Assembly (NCBI GenBank): GCA_030704615.1
Contig: CM060732.1
Span: 41,957,053-42,021,052, forward strand
Length of the DNA: 64,000 nt
Source: Takakia lepidozioides
Lineage: Eukaryota; Streptophyta; Takakiopsida; Takakiales; Takakiaceae
Reading direction: 5' to 3'
The notes beneath the pieces were generated by a model, which saw nothing but the letters and a program-made list of their open reading frames with translations, made no database searches and was not told the origin of the DNA. Below are positions 1-9,598 of the stretch, in pieces. Position numbers and translations under genes: made by a program. Position 1 is the stretch's first letter. Each line of letters begins with the position of its first letter.

Positions 1-599
1 CATGTGGGAGATGTATGTTCCCATTCTTGCTTATATCCTGCATGCTGTACAAGTCTAGTTCTCTCCCTTTGACTATTTCCAGTAGGAATGAAGAGCTGGT
101 GTTTCTGTGGCAGATTAGCATTTCTACTTATCTTAGAGACCGTCCAGAGGATGCAAACAATGTATATAAATGTCAAAGCATGTCTATATTTTTAAGAGTG
201 CAGTTGTGGTCCGTGGGTTGTCAATAAGTGATGTGTGGCTGGACAAGAGTAGTGAGGGAAAAACATGGGCTCTTGCTGAAGCAAGCGCAGCTTATGGTCC
301 CCAAGGTCTACATCCTTCAGATGGGAAGGTGATGACAACACACTTATGTGGTTGTGAACCCACAACCACCAATGAACCATTAGGCTATTGGATGTTAATA
401 GGTTGAGGACTAGAATTAGTATGATGCACGTAGACCTTGTCTTCATAATAAATGCATTGGAAGTTGCAAGGATTGGCAAGAAGTTCAATGATCTATAGAC
501 ATAGTGTTAAAGTATGGAAGTTCCAAGACCCAGTAATATATGTTTCAGAATGAGATACTTAAATCATTTGGGTTCCACTCTTGGTGTCAGAATTGACAT

Positions 600-1560
600 C
601 AAAGGATCAGCCCTTTTTTTTTTCATTTTGGCAAGGGCGCTCCAGTGGCGATATATTTTGGGGGGTGAGTGCAGAGGTGGCGACACTTCTTATGTCCACC
701 CAGGTACACATATGACAAATATTGTGCAATATGGCGATTTTTCATAACTAAAGAATATTATGCAGGTGACACATGTCAAATTGAGGCAGAAATATTGGGC
801 GAAATTCCCCTTGCTATTGTGGCAAACTGGCTACCATGAAAAACCCAAATTCATAGAGCGAAATGGCACCACTCATTCAAATGAAAAAACATAGTGTCAG
901 GCACCATAGCCTAATTTCATACAGCAAACTGGCACTACTACTGTCATAGGATAGAAAACGAAGGAGGCAGACCTCCCTCAAAAACTATTGTTGAGGTAGT
1001 TTTTTTTTAAAAACATAATGGTTTTGAAAATAGATGTTACCTCAACAATTGTTTTTGACCTCCCTCAAAAACTACTGTTGAGGTAATTTTCTTATTAAAA
1101 AAACATAATGTTTGATATGTGATAAAAGATAGCATATATATTATAATTTTTCTGCTCTATAGGCATAACAATTATCTAGGGTCGACTGTAACAGCACCCT
1201 AATTCCTGGCGACAAGCCTCGGCACCTCGCGATCAAAGCAGGCGACACCATCTCCTCGGGCAACGCAGCGTTCGCGACGGCCAGCCCCTCCACCCGCTCT
1301 GTCTAGCGATCTGACGGTGGAGGGTGGTGCACATGGCAAAATCTGGCTGGCCCCCGGCGCGATGGGGCGCCAGCCCTTGGATTTAGGGCGCCGTGCCCCC
1401 TTCTCAGGCGAAAACGCAGGGTTCCCTGGTGCTTTTTGGCAAGGGCCCCGCCTCGTTTGGGCGATAAATTTACATTTTGCCCTCGGAACCGTAAAGGGGT
1501 GTCGTGGGCCCTTTTTTTTTTGTGCTATTTTTCTTTTTTTCGCCTAAAACGGAGGGGTTG
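600..1560 (+). repeat. Dispersed repeat, family also at 25.4-25.8 kb
   Basis: Two blocks, about 620-760 and 1317-1560, match parts of the 25.38-25.80 kb region on the opposite strand. Shared landmarks are 'GAGTGCAGAGGT', 'TATTGTGCAATATGG', 'GCGATGGGGCG', 'CCCTTGGATTTAGGGC' and a 'GTGGGCCC' / 'TTTTCGCCTAAAA' end. About 550 bp between the blocks here has no counterpart in the other copy, so this copy may carry an insertion. No coding capacity is seen, and the transposon class is unknown. Confidence 0.55.
969..1094. repeat. Short inverted/direct repeat cluster (MITE-like)
   Basis: The phrase 'ACCTCCCTCAAAAACTA' followed by 'TGTTGAGGTA' occurs twice, near 970 and 1058. Between them lies the inverted form 'TTACCTCAACAATTGTTTTT'. 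'ACCTCAACA' and 'TGTTGAGGT' are complementary, so the segment can fold into more than one hairpin. It sits inside the gap between the two blocks of the surrounding dispersed repeat. Confidence 0.5.
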
Positions 1561-1924
1561 ATGGGGATCAATTGCTTATGGAGCATTCATTTCGTTGGCT
1601 ATGAAAATGCACTCGGTGCATTACACCAACCTTCACCAATAAGGTAAACATAGACATTGAACCTGGATTGTAAGGAAGAAGTTGGAGTGCTTGAGAAGGT
1701 TTGTCGATCCTCTATTTGCAATACCGATGGCCTTCACAACCAACAACATCAATAGTAATAATAATAAAAGACGCCTCCGAGGAAGCCTAATTTATGGTGT
1801 CTCTTGACCCCTTTTGTTTGTGCGTTCAACCGTCCGTTGGCCCCTCGATGGGCTTTGTGCTGAGCAGTAGGCTTTGTAATTTCATTGGACGTCAAACAAA
1901 ATTTTATTATTGTCTAGAAGGTGG

Positions 1925-2015
1925 ACACTTTGGTGAATTCAACCCACAACCACTTTCGAGGTGGTATGTCCCCATTACCACTAGGCTACAACTTGGGTGT
2001 CCATTCACAAATAAC
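1925..2015 (-). repeat. tRNA-derived SINE-like fragment
   Basis: Read on the minus strand, this segment has 'TAGCCTAGTGG', a perfect fit to the RNA polymerase III A-box pattern TRGYNNARNNG. About 40 bp later comes 'GTGGTTGTGGGTTGAATTC', a weakened B-box. The same arrangement appears at 29.11-29.19 kb on the plus strand, and a B-box-side fragment lies near 366-390. This supports a dispersed tRNA-like element rather than a tRNA gene, because no cloverleaf can be drawn. Confidence 0.45.
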
Positions 2016-3074
2016 TATAATTTTTCAAGTAGCCCATATGGCTTGAACCCAAAAGCCTGAGAACATATCTAAGCCTTTTTTACTTGTCTTGAATTGTCTC
2101 AATCCATCCCTAAGCGTTGATGGTCTGGTCATCAATTCACATTGTGGAGGTCAAATGGCAGCTCAAATTATGTATATCCCTTAAATTTGGGTTCATGTAC
2201 ACAGATGTCTAGGGTACATTGCTACACACCCATGTGGGAGGCCTTGGGATCAAATCCAAGATCTTAGAGTAAACAACAAGTGAACTTGTCTAGGCTGGAC
2301 CAAGTGTGCAAGAATCAATACATTGTTGCATAATATATGTTTGCACTCCTTTGTGATGGTTTTTGGCGTAAGTTGAAGACATAAGAGCCCAATATTTCTT
2401 AGCTTCAACTAGCAAGTCAAATAACAATAATGTTAGGAGAGCAAGATAGATAAACGACCAAGGAATAGCCATGAAAAGATAACCCAGTGACTACTTGATG
2501 ATATTTTATATTGAAAATTCGTTTCTTTTGGATTTATCATAGTTAAAATCCAATGGTTGTTGTTAAAGAATGTGTACTGTAAATATTTTTTTTGTACTTG
2601 ATTTTGCGTCGAATGCACATGTTGTTGGTAATCTTGTTTTCCCAATGCTAGTCAAACAGTATTTGCATTGCGGCTGGTAAATGTTGATCATATAACCATT
2701 CATTATTATCTAAGAAGATTTGCTCGACGTGTTTGTCAACATAGATGTTTTATGTATATATGTGGATTCTGTTTCGGATTTTTCTTTTAAAAAAAATTGA
2801 TTTTTATGGTGTCAAATGGTGTGGGAGATAATTTCGAATAAAAACTTGATTTAGAACTGATTATTTTTCTGGCTGTCCATAATTAGCATTAATTTAAAAA
2901 AATTAATGAAGATCGTTAGAGCTGGCGGTCCTAGATTAAATGTTTTCTTTTATATTATTTTAATAAATCATGATCTATACATCGCAACCCATAAGAGAAA
3001 AATTCATCCACACCTGCAATTAGCAAGGTGGAAGCAAGGTGGAAATCAATCCACCAATGTGTTTTTATTTCCAC

Positions 3075-3545
3075 TAGGGTAGTATGTGCTGTTGGCCCAA
3101 GTATCCAATGTCATCTAAGTCCAAGTGCAATCCCTTATGTATCCAATTGCATCTCCTATGCCGCGGCCCAAGTGCAACCTCTAGGGTAGCCTGTGCCGTT
3201 GGCCCAAGTGTCGAGTATCATCTAAGCCCAAACATAAAATCTTCTATGTATCCCACTCTGTCTCCTATGGCCACGCCCAAGTGCGACCTCTAGTGTAGCC
3301 TATGCCGTTGGCCCATGTGTGAATGAAATCTAAAACCAAATGCAATTTCTTATTTATCCAAGTGCGTAGCCTATGTGGAGGCCCATCTAAGCCCAAGTGC
3401 AATCTTCTATGTATCAAAGTGCATCTTCCATATATAGGCCCAAGTGTCCAATGTCATCTAAGCCCAAGTGCAATCTCCTATGTATCCAAGAGCATCTCCC
3501 ATGTGCGTATACTATGTCGAGGCCTATCTAAGCCCATGGCCAATC
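3075..3545 (+). repeat. Degenerate tandem repeat (minisatellite)
   Basis: About 470 bp is built from diverged copies of a phrase like 'CATCTAAGCCCAAGTGCAAT', then 'CTCCTATGTATCCAAGTGCATCTCC' (split here for length), then 'GTGCCGTTGGCCCAAGTGTC'. Spacing between copies is irregular, roughly 50-110 bp. Two short open frames cross it, but their repeated composition comes from the satellite and they are not called as genes. Confidence 0.7.
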
Positions 3546-4724
3546 ATTAATGTTGTAAATTTATTTCTTTTCATGAATTTGTTTGTTTCCATTTTGTGTC
3601 AGTTTTGCCGGGACTTTAAGCTCTACATGATGTGATTGAAGTATATATACATATATGTATTCTTTCCTTATATCTCATCATAAACGTTGACATTAGAGTC
3701 AAAGTTCTTTTAACTTGTCCAACATCCGCGAACATTTCTTTGTGCAAAGTATATATGACCAATTTGTAATGGCATTAACGTATTGTTAGTGGAATAAAAA
3801 CTATTTTTGGATTTAATCTATAATTTTTTATTCACTTATTCTTTTTTTACTCTCATCTCAAGTCCGGAATGAGTTAAAATCGAGTTAATTTGTTCTACTT
3901 GATTTTAGATAATTTCATTAGTTGTTTTGCAAGTTGTGATTCTTTATTCATATCGTGTATTATTATTTTTCATTTTGAGTTGGTACACATTTTAGTTTGT
4001 TGAATTTGAATTCAATGTTTGAACATGGCTTTTGTTATTTTTTATTTGATACATATTCTTTTCGGAGTGCGGTATCTTTTTAGTTTAAAACATATTTTAT
4101 CTATCTCTTAGAATCTTTGCAAATCACCTGGTTTCTTTGTTTGACACTTGCCAAAGTTTGTAAAAACGCATCTTAACTGTCCTAAATCCCCAAATGTTAC
4201 CAAAGTTTATTTTGTCTCCCTTTAGTAAAATACTCCACTATCATATTTTGATCTATAAATGGATAAATAAAATAGTATTACAGTGTTAATCTTAGTCAAG
4301 TTTGTATCACTATGTTGTTGATTTAGCATCTAACATAGGTACCATTGACTCACTCAATATTCACAAAGACTGTGTCAATTGAACTATACCATTCCGGACA
4401 AATACTATTCCCAGTTGTTTTGCAGTTCGAAACTGTTGAGACGACAAATGAAACTTTGTCCAAAAAAGTTTGACGATAAAAAATAAAAAATAAAAATCAT
4501 AACTATAGTAGTAATTCAATTGGAATGATAGTCCCACCCGGTTGAGTCTGGGCTCGAATCCTGCTACCTACTTGTGCTGGGCAGTGGCCCACCCTTAGCT
4601 CTAAGTCCCAAGTAAGTGTAGTGAGTGGGTGGACCACACTGTTTTTTTTCCCTCATTTCTCCAAAATCACCTCAGGCGATTTTAAAGATCATTAAAGATC
4701 CTTAAAGAGATCACCATCCCAAGC

Positions 4725-4816
4725 GAACAATGGAAGAGAGAAGACTCCGGCCAAAGCCGGCGTAACTAAGAGCCACTTCACCTTACGGCTATTTCCCCTT
4801 TTCAGGGGTGGACCAT
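4725..4816 (-). repeat. Dispersed repeat R1, copy 1
   Basis: On the minus strand this reads 'GGTCCACCCCTGAAAAGGGG', 'AATAGCCGTAAGGTGAAGTG', 'GCTCTTAGTTACGCCGGC', then a short G/C hairpin and 'CGGAGTCTTCTCTC'. Copies lie at 7068-7130 and 30856-30935 on the plus strand. The 'GGTCCACCC' lead-in and short length resemble a SINE tail, but no A or B box is seen in the matching part. Confidence 0.6.
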
Positions 4817-5330
4817 ATAAAGAGAACATGTGTCGAGGGGACACCGGGTAACAAGGGGAGGTAGTAAATAGGGTAGCGGCGCCTAGGGTACTTGGGATGC
4901 CACAAAGGGGTTGGAGTTGTCGCTTATTGGTGGTGTTGATGGCAGTGAGGGAGCGGAGCGCAGTGAGGTGGATGGCTTTAAAACATTTGTGGATCGAGGA
5001 GATGGGGATTTTAAGATTGTCGTGTAGTGTGTTCAATCAGTAGAATTAAATAATCCTGCTCCGCAAAACAGTTGGCTATAGGCCTACAAAATACATAACT
5101 CTCACAAGTCTTTTCACCCGACGTTCATAACTTGGGGAGGGTTGCCTCTATTGATCTTAAAACAAAATTTGAAGAAGTCCCAATGATGAGAATGAAGCAT
5201 AAGCTCATGTTGAGATAGCTAGCAATGTTGTGGAGGATCCTTGACCACATTACCGCAATATGGGACAACTTCACTAGTTATCTTGACACACACCCTTTTT
5301 TATATCACTTCAGAGTTCAGTGAAAACACG

Positions 5331-5430
5331 GTTTGTAAATTTAGTTAGTTGACATCACTTTTAGTACCATGACTTTTGGGGTTTGTAAAGTTAGTTAGTT
5401 GACATCACTTTTAGTGCCAAGACTTTTGGG
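5331..5430 (+). repeat. 50-bp tandem duplication
   Basis: Two adjacent 50-bp units (5331-5380 and 5381-5430) both begin 'GTTTGTAAA' and end 'GACTTTTGGG', with only a few substitutions. It looks like a simple recent tandem duplication in noncoding DNA. Confidence 0.85.
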
Positions 5431-7067
5431 GCGGACTCGGCCGGATTTCTACATATGGCTGCAGAGTTGGCGGCGGCAATCCCAAGCATAAGGGACTCCA
5501 AGTGTGGTGTATAGGTGTATAGGTCCCTGTTATCTCCTAGGTTAGGTATGTCACCTAGGTGTCAGGGTGCACCAGGCTATTAGGCAGAAACTAAATTATT
5601 TACTAAAATAGAAATTTACCTTAAATCATCAGGTAGGGCACCCTGCACATGGATGGGAAGCCTCTCTGAGACGTCCAGCCCCCTTTGGTTGATTTTATTT
5701 TTTGGGCCGACATGGGCGACATGCCACCTAACTTCATTTATGCCGTTAGATGTATACAAGCTTGTTATGCTCCATTGGATTTATTCTAATACAGGTTTGG
5801 GCAGTTCCTAGAGGGGTGATTTGGCAGGTTTGCATTTGGAGAATTATGCCAAGGGTGCCCTTGTGGTAATAATCCTCCAGTCATTGTTAGCACAACTAGT
5901 CGTCTAAAACTCGACATTTGTCATTGATCAACTCGATTTTGTCTAGAAGGAGACTCTCTTATCCACTAAGGCTGCAAATTAAGGTGGTACCAACCATATA
6001 TTATATAAAGATGCAGCCAATGAAAAAATGGATTACATCCTCAGCATCCCCGCACAAAATCTGGGCCGTTGAAAAACCTCAGATTCATTCAGTAATGAAT
6101 TAAGTAAAGCCGAAACCCATAAAAACAAGCGGCTAGATGCGTATGGCTCCTCTTTGCGAATAGTGAAATCTATTTTCACCTGAAAATTCATCCATTTATT
6201 CTTCATAAATTGTTCAATAAGAAAGATGTTATCTGAGGGAGGTATTACCTTGAGAAGCATACAGGAAGTAGTTTTTAGCAAAAGAGAGGAGGTAACACTT
6301 GGGGAAGGTACAACAGGGGCTTATCCTTTTTTGACACTGATGCGTAGTCTTTACTGAATAAAGACGACCCAATAAAAGAATTGTTTCCAAATTCTCAATA
6401 AAAGGTTCGGCTAGCCAAATAGCCTAGTAGCATATGACATGCAAAATGATACCATCATTATCCAGAAAGAGATAACATTAGAAAGGAAGGTTATGTCATG
6501 GAGGTTATTTTTTCCTCCTTTTAATACATTGGCCTACCCCTCAGGCCTTGCACAAAAAAAAAGTTAAAAAAAAAAGCTTTTTTATTGAATCAGTAATCAG
6601 AACAGGTACTAGGTAGTAGCAGATTGCAAGGGGGGCTACCGAACTAAACAGTTAGCTTGACCTGAACTTAATGTGGGTCAATCGTCCAATCATCGTTGCT
6701 TTCCATGCCATATCCCCAAAACTTAAAGCTAATGTTTATAACTAATGTATCACATTCCGAAGTTGGGAATAATAAGGTGTTGCCCCTGATGTTTGAAACT
6801 AGGTATTTTGACATGCAGCCAGTTTTCCATGGTGCCGGCTCGTTGAGGTGGCACTGTGGACGACGGCGACAATGATGGATTCCCGGCGGCATTGTTGACG
6901 GCTGCTGTGATCTCTCACCCGGCAACAACGGTGGCGGATACCGTGTCTCCATCACCCCGGATTTGTCAAAACAAGAATGCACAAAGTGAGCAGGCATCTT
7001 TCATTATCAATCCAATAGCATTAAACTTTTGAACTGCCCTCTATTTGCGACCAATGGTCAACCCATG

Positions 7068-7130
7068 AGAGGGGCAGTAGCCGCAAGGTGACGTGGCTCT
7101 TATTACTGCCGGAGCTATGGGGCAGCTCAA
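7068..7130 (+). repeat. Dispersed repeat R1, copy 2
   Basis: The segment holds 'GGGGCAGTAGCCGCAAGGTG' followed by 'ACGTGGCTCTTATTACTGCCGG', a diverged match to the repeats at 4725-4816 and 30856-30935. It lies about 470 bp upstream of the 7601 start codon and may fall in that gene's promoter or leader. Confidence 0.5.
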
Positions 7131-7600
7131 AGATCCAGAGCAGCTCAAAAGGAATCCTTAGAATATCACATTTGGCATTTCCCAGGAGTGTTGGCAGCAG
7201 CTTACAGAGTGACGGGCTTGGTCAGCGAGGGGGAAGAAGAGTGTCTTCAAGCATTTGCATGATTGACTGGGCACATGGCCAACGACCCACTTTGTGGGCT
7301 ACCTCGCTCACGCAATTGCTTACGCTTGTATTTAGCAGAGTGGGCTGCTTGATGTCTTTGTACATCCTTTGTTGCCTCGTAAGTTTCATTCTGCATGTTT
7401 TGTCGTAAGAGGTGAGCACAGCGAAGAGGATGCAGGAAGCTCGATGTGGATTGATACACGCTACTTGCGCTGCGGGATGATTTGATTGCATGAAGAGATA
7501 TGTAGACAGAAGTAGGGGAGAAGATCTTGGAAGGCACAATTGTAGTTGCATTTGAAGCTGTTGAGATCACTGGGTAAGGCCTTGCGTCACAGCGAACCCC

Positions 7601-9598
7601 ATGTCTTTGTGGCTGAGGTTACGGAAGCGCATCCGAGGGGGCAAGGGAAAGTCTAAGCAAAATGCATGCGCATCACAGGGCGCCGAGAAGCTTGCTGCAT
7701 TCACCGATGAGCTTCAGGAAAAAAGGACATCGTTCGCTGAGAGGAAAGGCAGCTCCGTGTCGGGGGCCAGATGCTTAGCCAGGTCTGAAAATGGGTGGGA
7801 AACCCACTTGTATTCCCCTACCACAAGCAATTCTGAAGAGTTTTACAAGGCCTGGGATCATGGGCTTTCTTCTGTTCTTCTCAATTTGGATTCTTCTATC
7901 TCAGATGTCTCCGTGGCGTCTCATTCTTTCTCGAAGTTGGAGAAGGTTGTGCGTGACACTGAGGCAAGGGTGTCTGAGGAAGGTCCGATACATGTGGATA
8001 ATGCAAGGGTTACAAGTGAAGAGGTCGTGGAGTGTAGGGACGATCAGCCAGCCAATGCAACTAAGATTGGAATGCCAGGGCTACCAGTGAAGGCTGTGAG
8101 ATTGAGCAAGCGGAGGAGAGGATTGGCAATGCGCATGCGCAAGCAAGGATGGAATTACGCCTCAAATTCGGCTGTAGCCTTGCTTACGAACATGGCGGAC
8201 TTAAAGGGCCTTTTAGCAGCCGCATTCGCATTCATCGCTGTGATCCGGAGATGGCGAATGGGAAACTTTTATTTCAAGCTCCTTTTCTCTGCAATCGCTA
8301 AGTATGTCCTCGGTCCCTTGCAGTCTGCTCGAGCAACGAAGCGTCTGGGCCTAGGGTCCGGCCTGTCCAAGACAAGGAAAGATTTGTGGAATACGTTTTC
8401 AGAGACTTCCATTATCCAGCCTTCTAGTGAAATAGTCCATGGACAAAATGTTCCTGTGGTTTCCATGGAGTCCTCTCCAGTCCAGTCGTTCACTCCATCT
8501 CATGTGGTTATGCCGTCCTCTATATCTGAGCTCAATTTGAAGCCAGTGACTCCCAGAACGGAATCACTTTCCCGAACATCCTCACTCGAAAGTGACTCTT
8601 CGACACGCAGTGGGAGGATGCTCGGTTTGAAGTTCAATTCTAAACTTTTGAGGTCTTTGTCATCAACCAAGGTGGCACCTGGTGATAGCCCATCTTTCGC
8701 ATCTGCCAGCCTCTTGTCACAAGATGGTAACAAGTATTTCGCATGCTCATCCGCTGGCAGTGAGTATAGCGAATCAGATGCTGGATCCTCAGTACCCCCA
8801 TGCTCGAATTTGAAGCCAGTGACTCCCAAAACAGAATCACTTGCCCGACCATCCTCACGCGGAAGTGACTCTTCGACACACAGTGGGAGAAGGCTCGGTT
8901 TGAAATTCAAGTCTAAACTTTTGAGGTCTTTGTCATCACCCAAGGTGGCACATGGTGATGGCCCATCCGTTGCATCTGCCAGCATCTTGTCACAAGATAG
9001 TAACAAGTATTTCACACGCTCATCCGCAGGCAGTGAGCATAGCGACTCAGACACTGCATCCTCGCTACCCTCATGCTCGAATTCGTTCAGGCAGCAATCG
9101 TCCAAACCCTCAAGGAAGTCTGGGGAAGGGACAAGGCAGAAACTGGATAGGAAACCACGTGTCCTTGGGAGTTCAAAGCGAAGGAGTAGGAGATACACAT
9201 CTCTGGTAAGTAAGTCAACAAATGACAGTAACTTGGGACTAGCAAGTACTTCCCAAACAGAAGAGAAGAAAGAGGTCACCAGAGGCAAAGGGCGTGAGAC
9301 ATTGCCGGCTGTTTCCTTGCTTGTTGCACTGGTGTTCCTTACAGTAGGCTGTATCCCTGCTGTTCTAGCAACTACTTCTTGCTTCTTGCTTCTCTCTCAG
9401 CTGCATAAAAGCAGAGCTGGCAGAGGACCGGCACGAGATAAAGATGCCAACAGGCGGGCAATGAAATCTTCAAGGAAGTTGAAGAGAGAATCAATTCCTC
9501 CAAGCACCCATGCGAAAGCTGAGGCCTTCTCAATCGAGAACCGGAATCGGGTCATCATGAGGGGGTTGCTTGACAGAAGTCGGCGAAGCAGCAGCTGA
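7601..9598 (+). CDS. Uncharacterised plant membrane-type protein with internal 91-residue duplication
   Basis: One uninterrupted frame of 665 codons starting at ATG 7601. Visible parts: a basic N-terminus rich in K and R; a hydrophobic stretch at about residues 203-215; a Ser-rich middle with two 91-residue tandem units (about 312-402 and 403-493, each beginning 'NLKPVTP' and containing 'LGLKF.SKLLRSLSS'); a strongly hydrophobic segment at about 567-601; and a C-terminal 'RVIMRGLLDR' motif at 650-659. From family knowledge, a C-terminal hydrophobic segment followed by a KKKVIMEGLL-like motif is typical of a group of uncharacterised plant transmembrane proteins, and I place it there. No catalytic motif is seen. 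The product is probably membrane anchored; its function is unknown. The upstream leader may contain an unseen intron. A deleted copy lies at 34.35-34.50 kb. Confidence 0.7.
   Translation: MSLWLRLRKRIRGGKGKSKQNACASQGAEKLAAFTDELQEKRTSFAERKGSSVSGARCLARSENGWETHLYSPTTSNSEEFYKAWDHGLSSVLLNLDSSISDVSVASHSFSKLEKVVRDTEARVSEEGPIHVDNARVTSEEVVECRDDQPANATKIGMPGLPVKAVRLSKRRRGLAMRMRKQGWNYASNSAVALLTNMADLKGLLAAAFAFIAVIRRWRMGNFYFKLLFSAIAKYVLGPLQSARATKRLGLGSGLSKTRKDLWNTFSETSIIQPSSEIVHGQNVPVVSMESSPVQSFTPSHVVMPSSISELNLKPVTPRTESLSRTSSLESDSSTRSGRMLGLKFNSKLLRSLSSTKVAPGDSPSFASASLLSQDGNKYFACSSAGSEYSESDAGSSVPPCSNLKPVTPKTESLARPSSRGSDSSTHSGRRLGLKFKSKLLRSLSSPKVAHGDGPSVASASILSQDSNKYFTRSSAGSEHSDSDTASSLPSCSNSFRQQSSKPSRKSGEGTRQKLDRKPRVLGSSKRRSRRYTSLVSKSTNDSNLGLASTSQTEEKKEVTRGKGRETLPAVSLLVALVFLTVGCIPAVLATTSCFLLLSQLHKSRAGRGPARDKDANRRAMKSSRKLKRESIPPSTHAKAEAFSIENRNRVIMRGLLDRSRRSSS
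8534..9079 (+). repeat. In-frame 273-bp tandem duplication inside the 7601 gene
   Basis: Units 8534-8806 and 8807-9079 are 273 bp each, exactly 91 codons, and match closely at DNA level from 'TTGAAGCCAGTGACTCCCA' to the 'GCTCGAATT' boundary. The reading frame passes through both. The second unit differs at many third positions and several amino acids, so the duplication is not brand new. Confidence 0.9.

Larger units (their letters stand above)
1..7600. other. Repeat-rich intergenic region, no gene recognised
   Basis: No open frame here resembles a known protein; all are short and lack convincing exon borders or codon bias. The stretch is AT-rich with poly-T runs and holds several repeats listed separately: a dispersed repeat of about 1 kb, an inverted repeat, a tRNA-like SINE candidate, a degenerate minisatellite, a 50-bp tandem duplication and two copies of the 'GCAGTAGCCGCAAGG' repeat. 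The last few hundred bases probably include the promoter and 5' leader of the gene that starts at 7601, but I could not place a transcription start. Confidence 0.6.

Noticed and set aside
8500-9288. 262-codon open frame on the minus strand
   Set aside because: It is the exact antisense of the duplicated Ser-rich part of the 7601 gene; its repeats mirror that duplication and no independent domain is seen.
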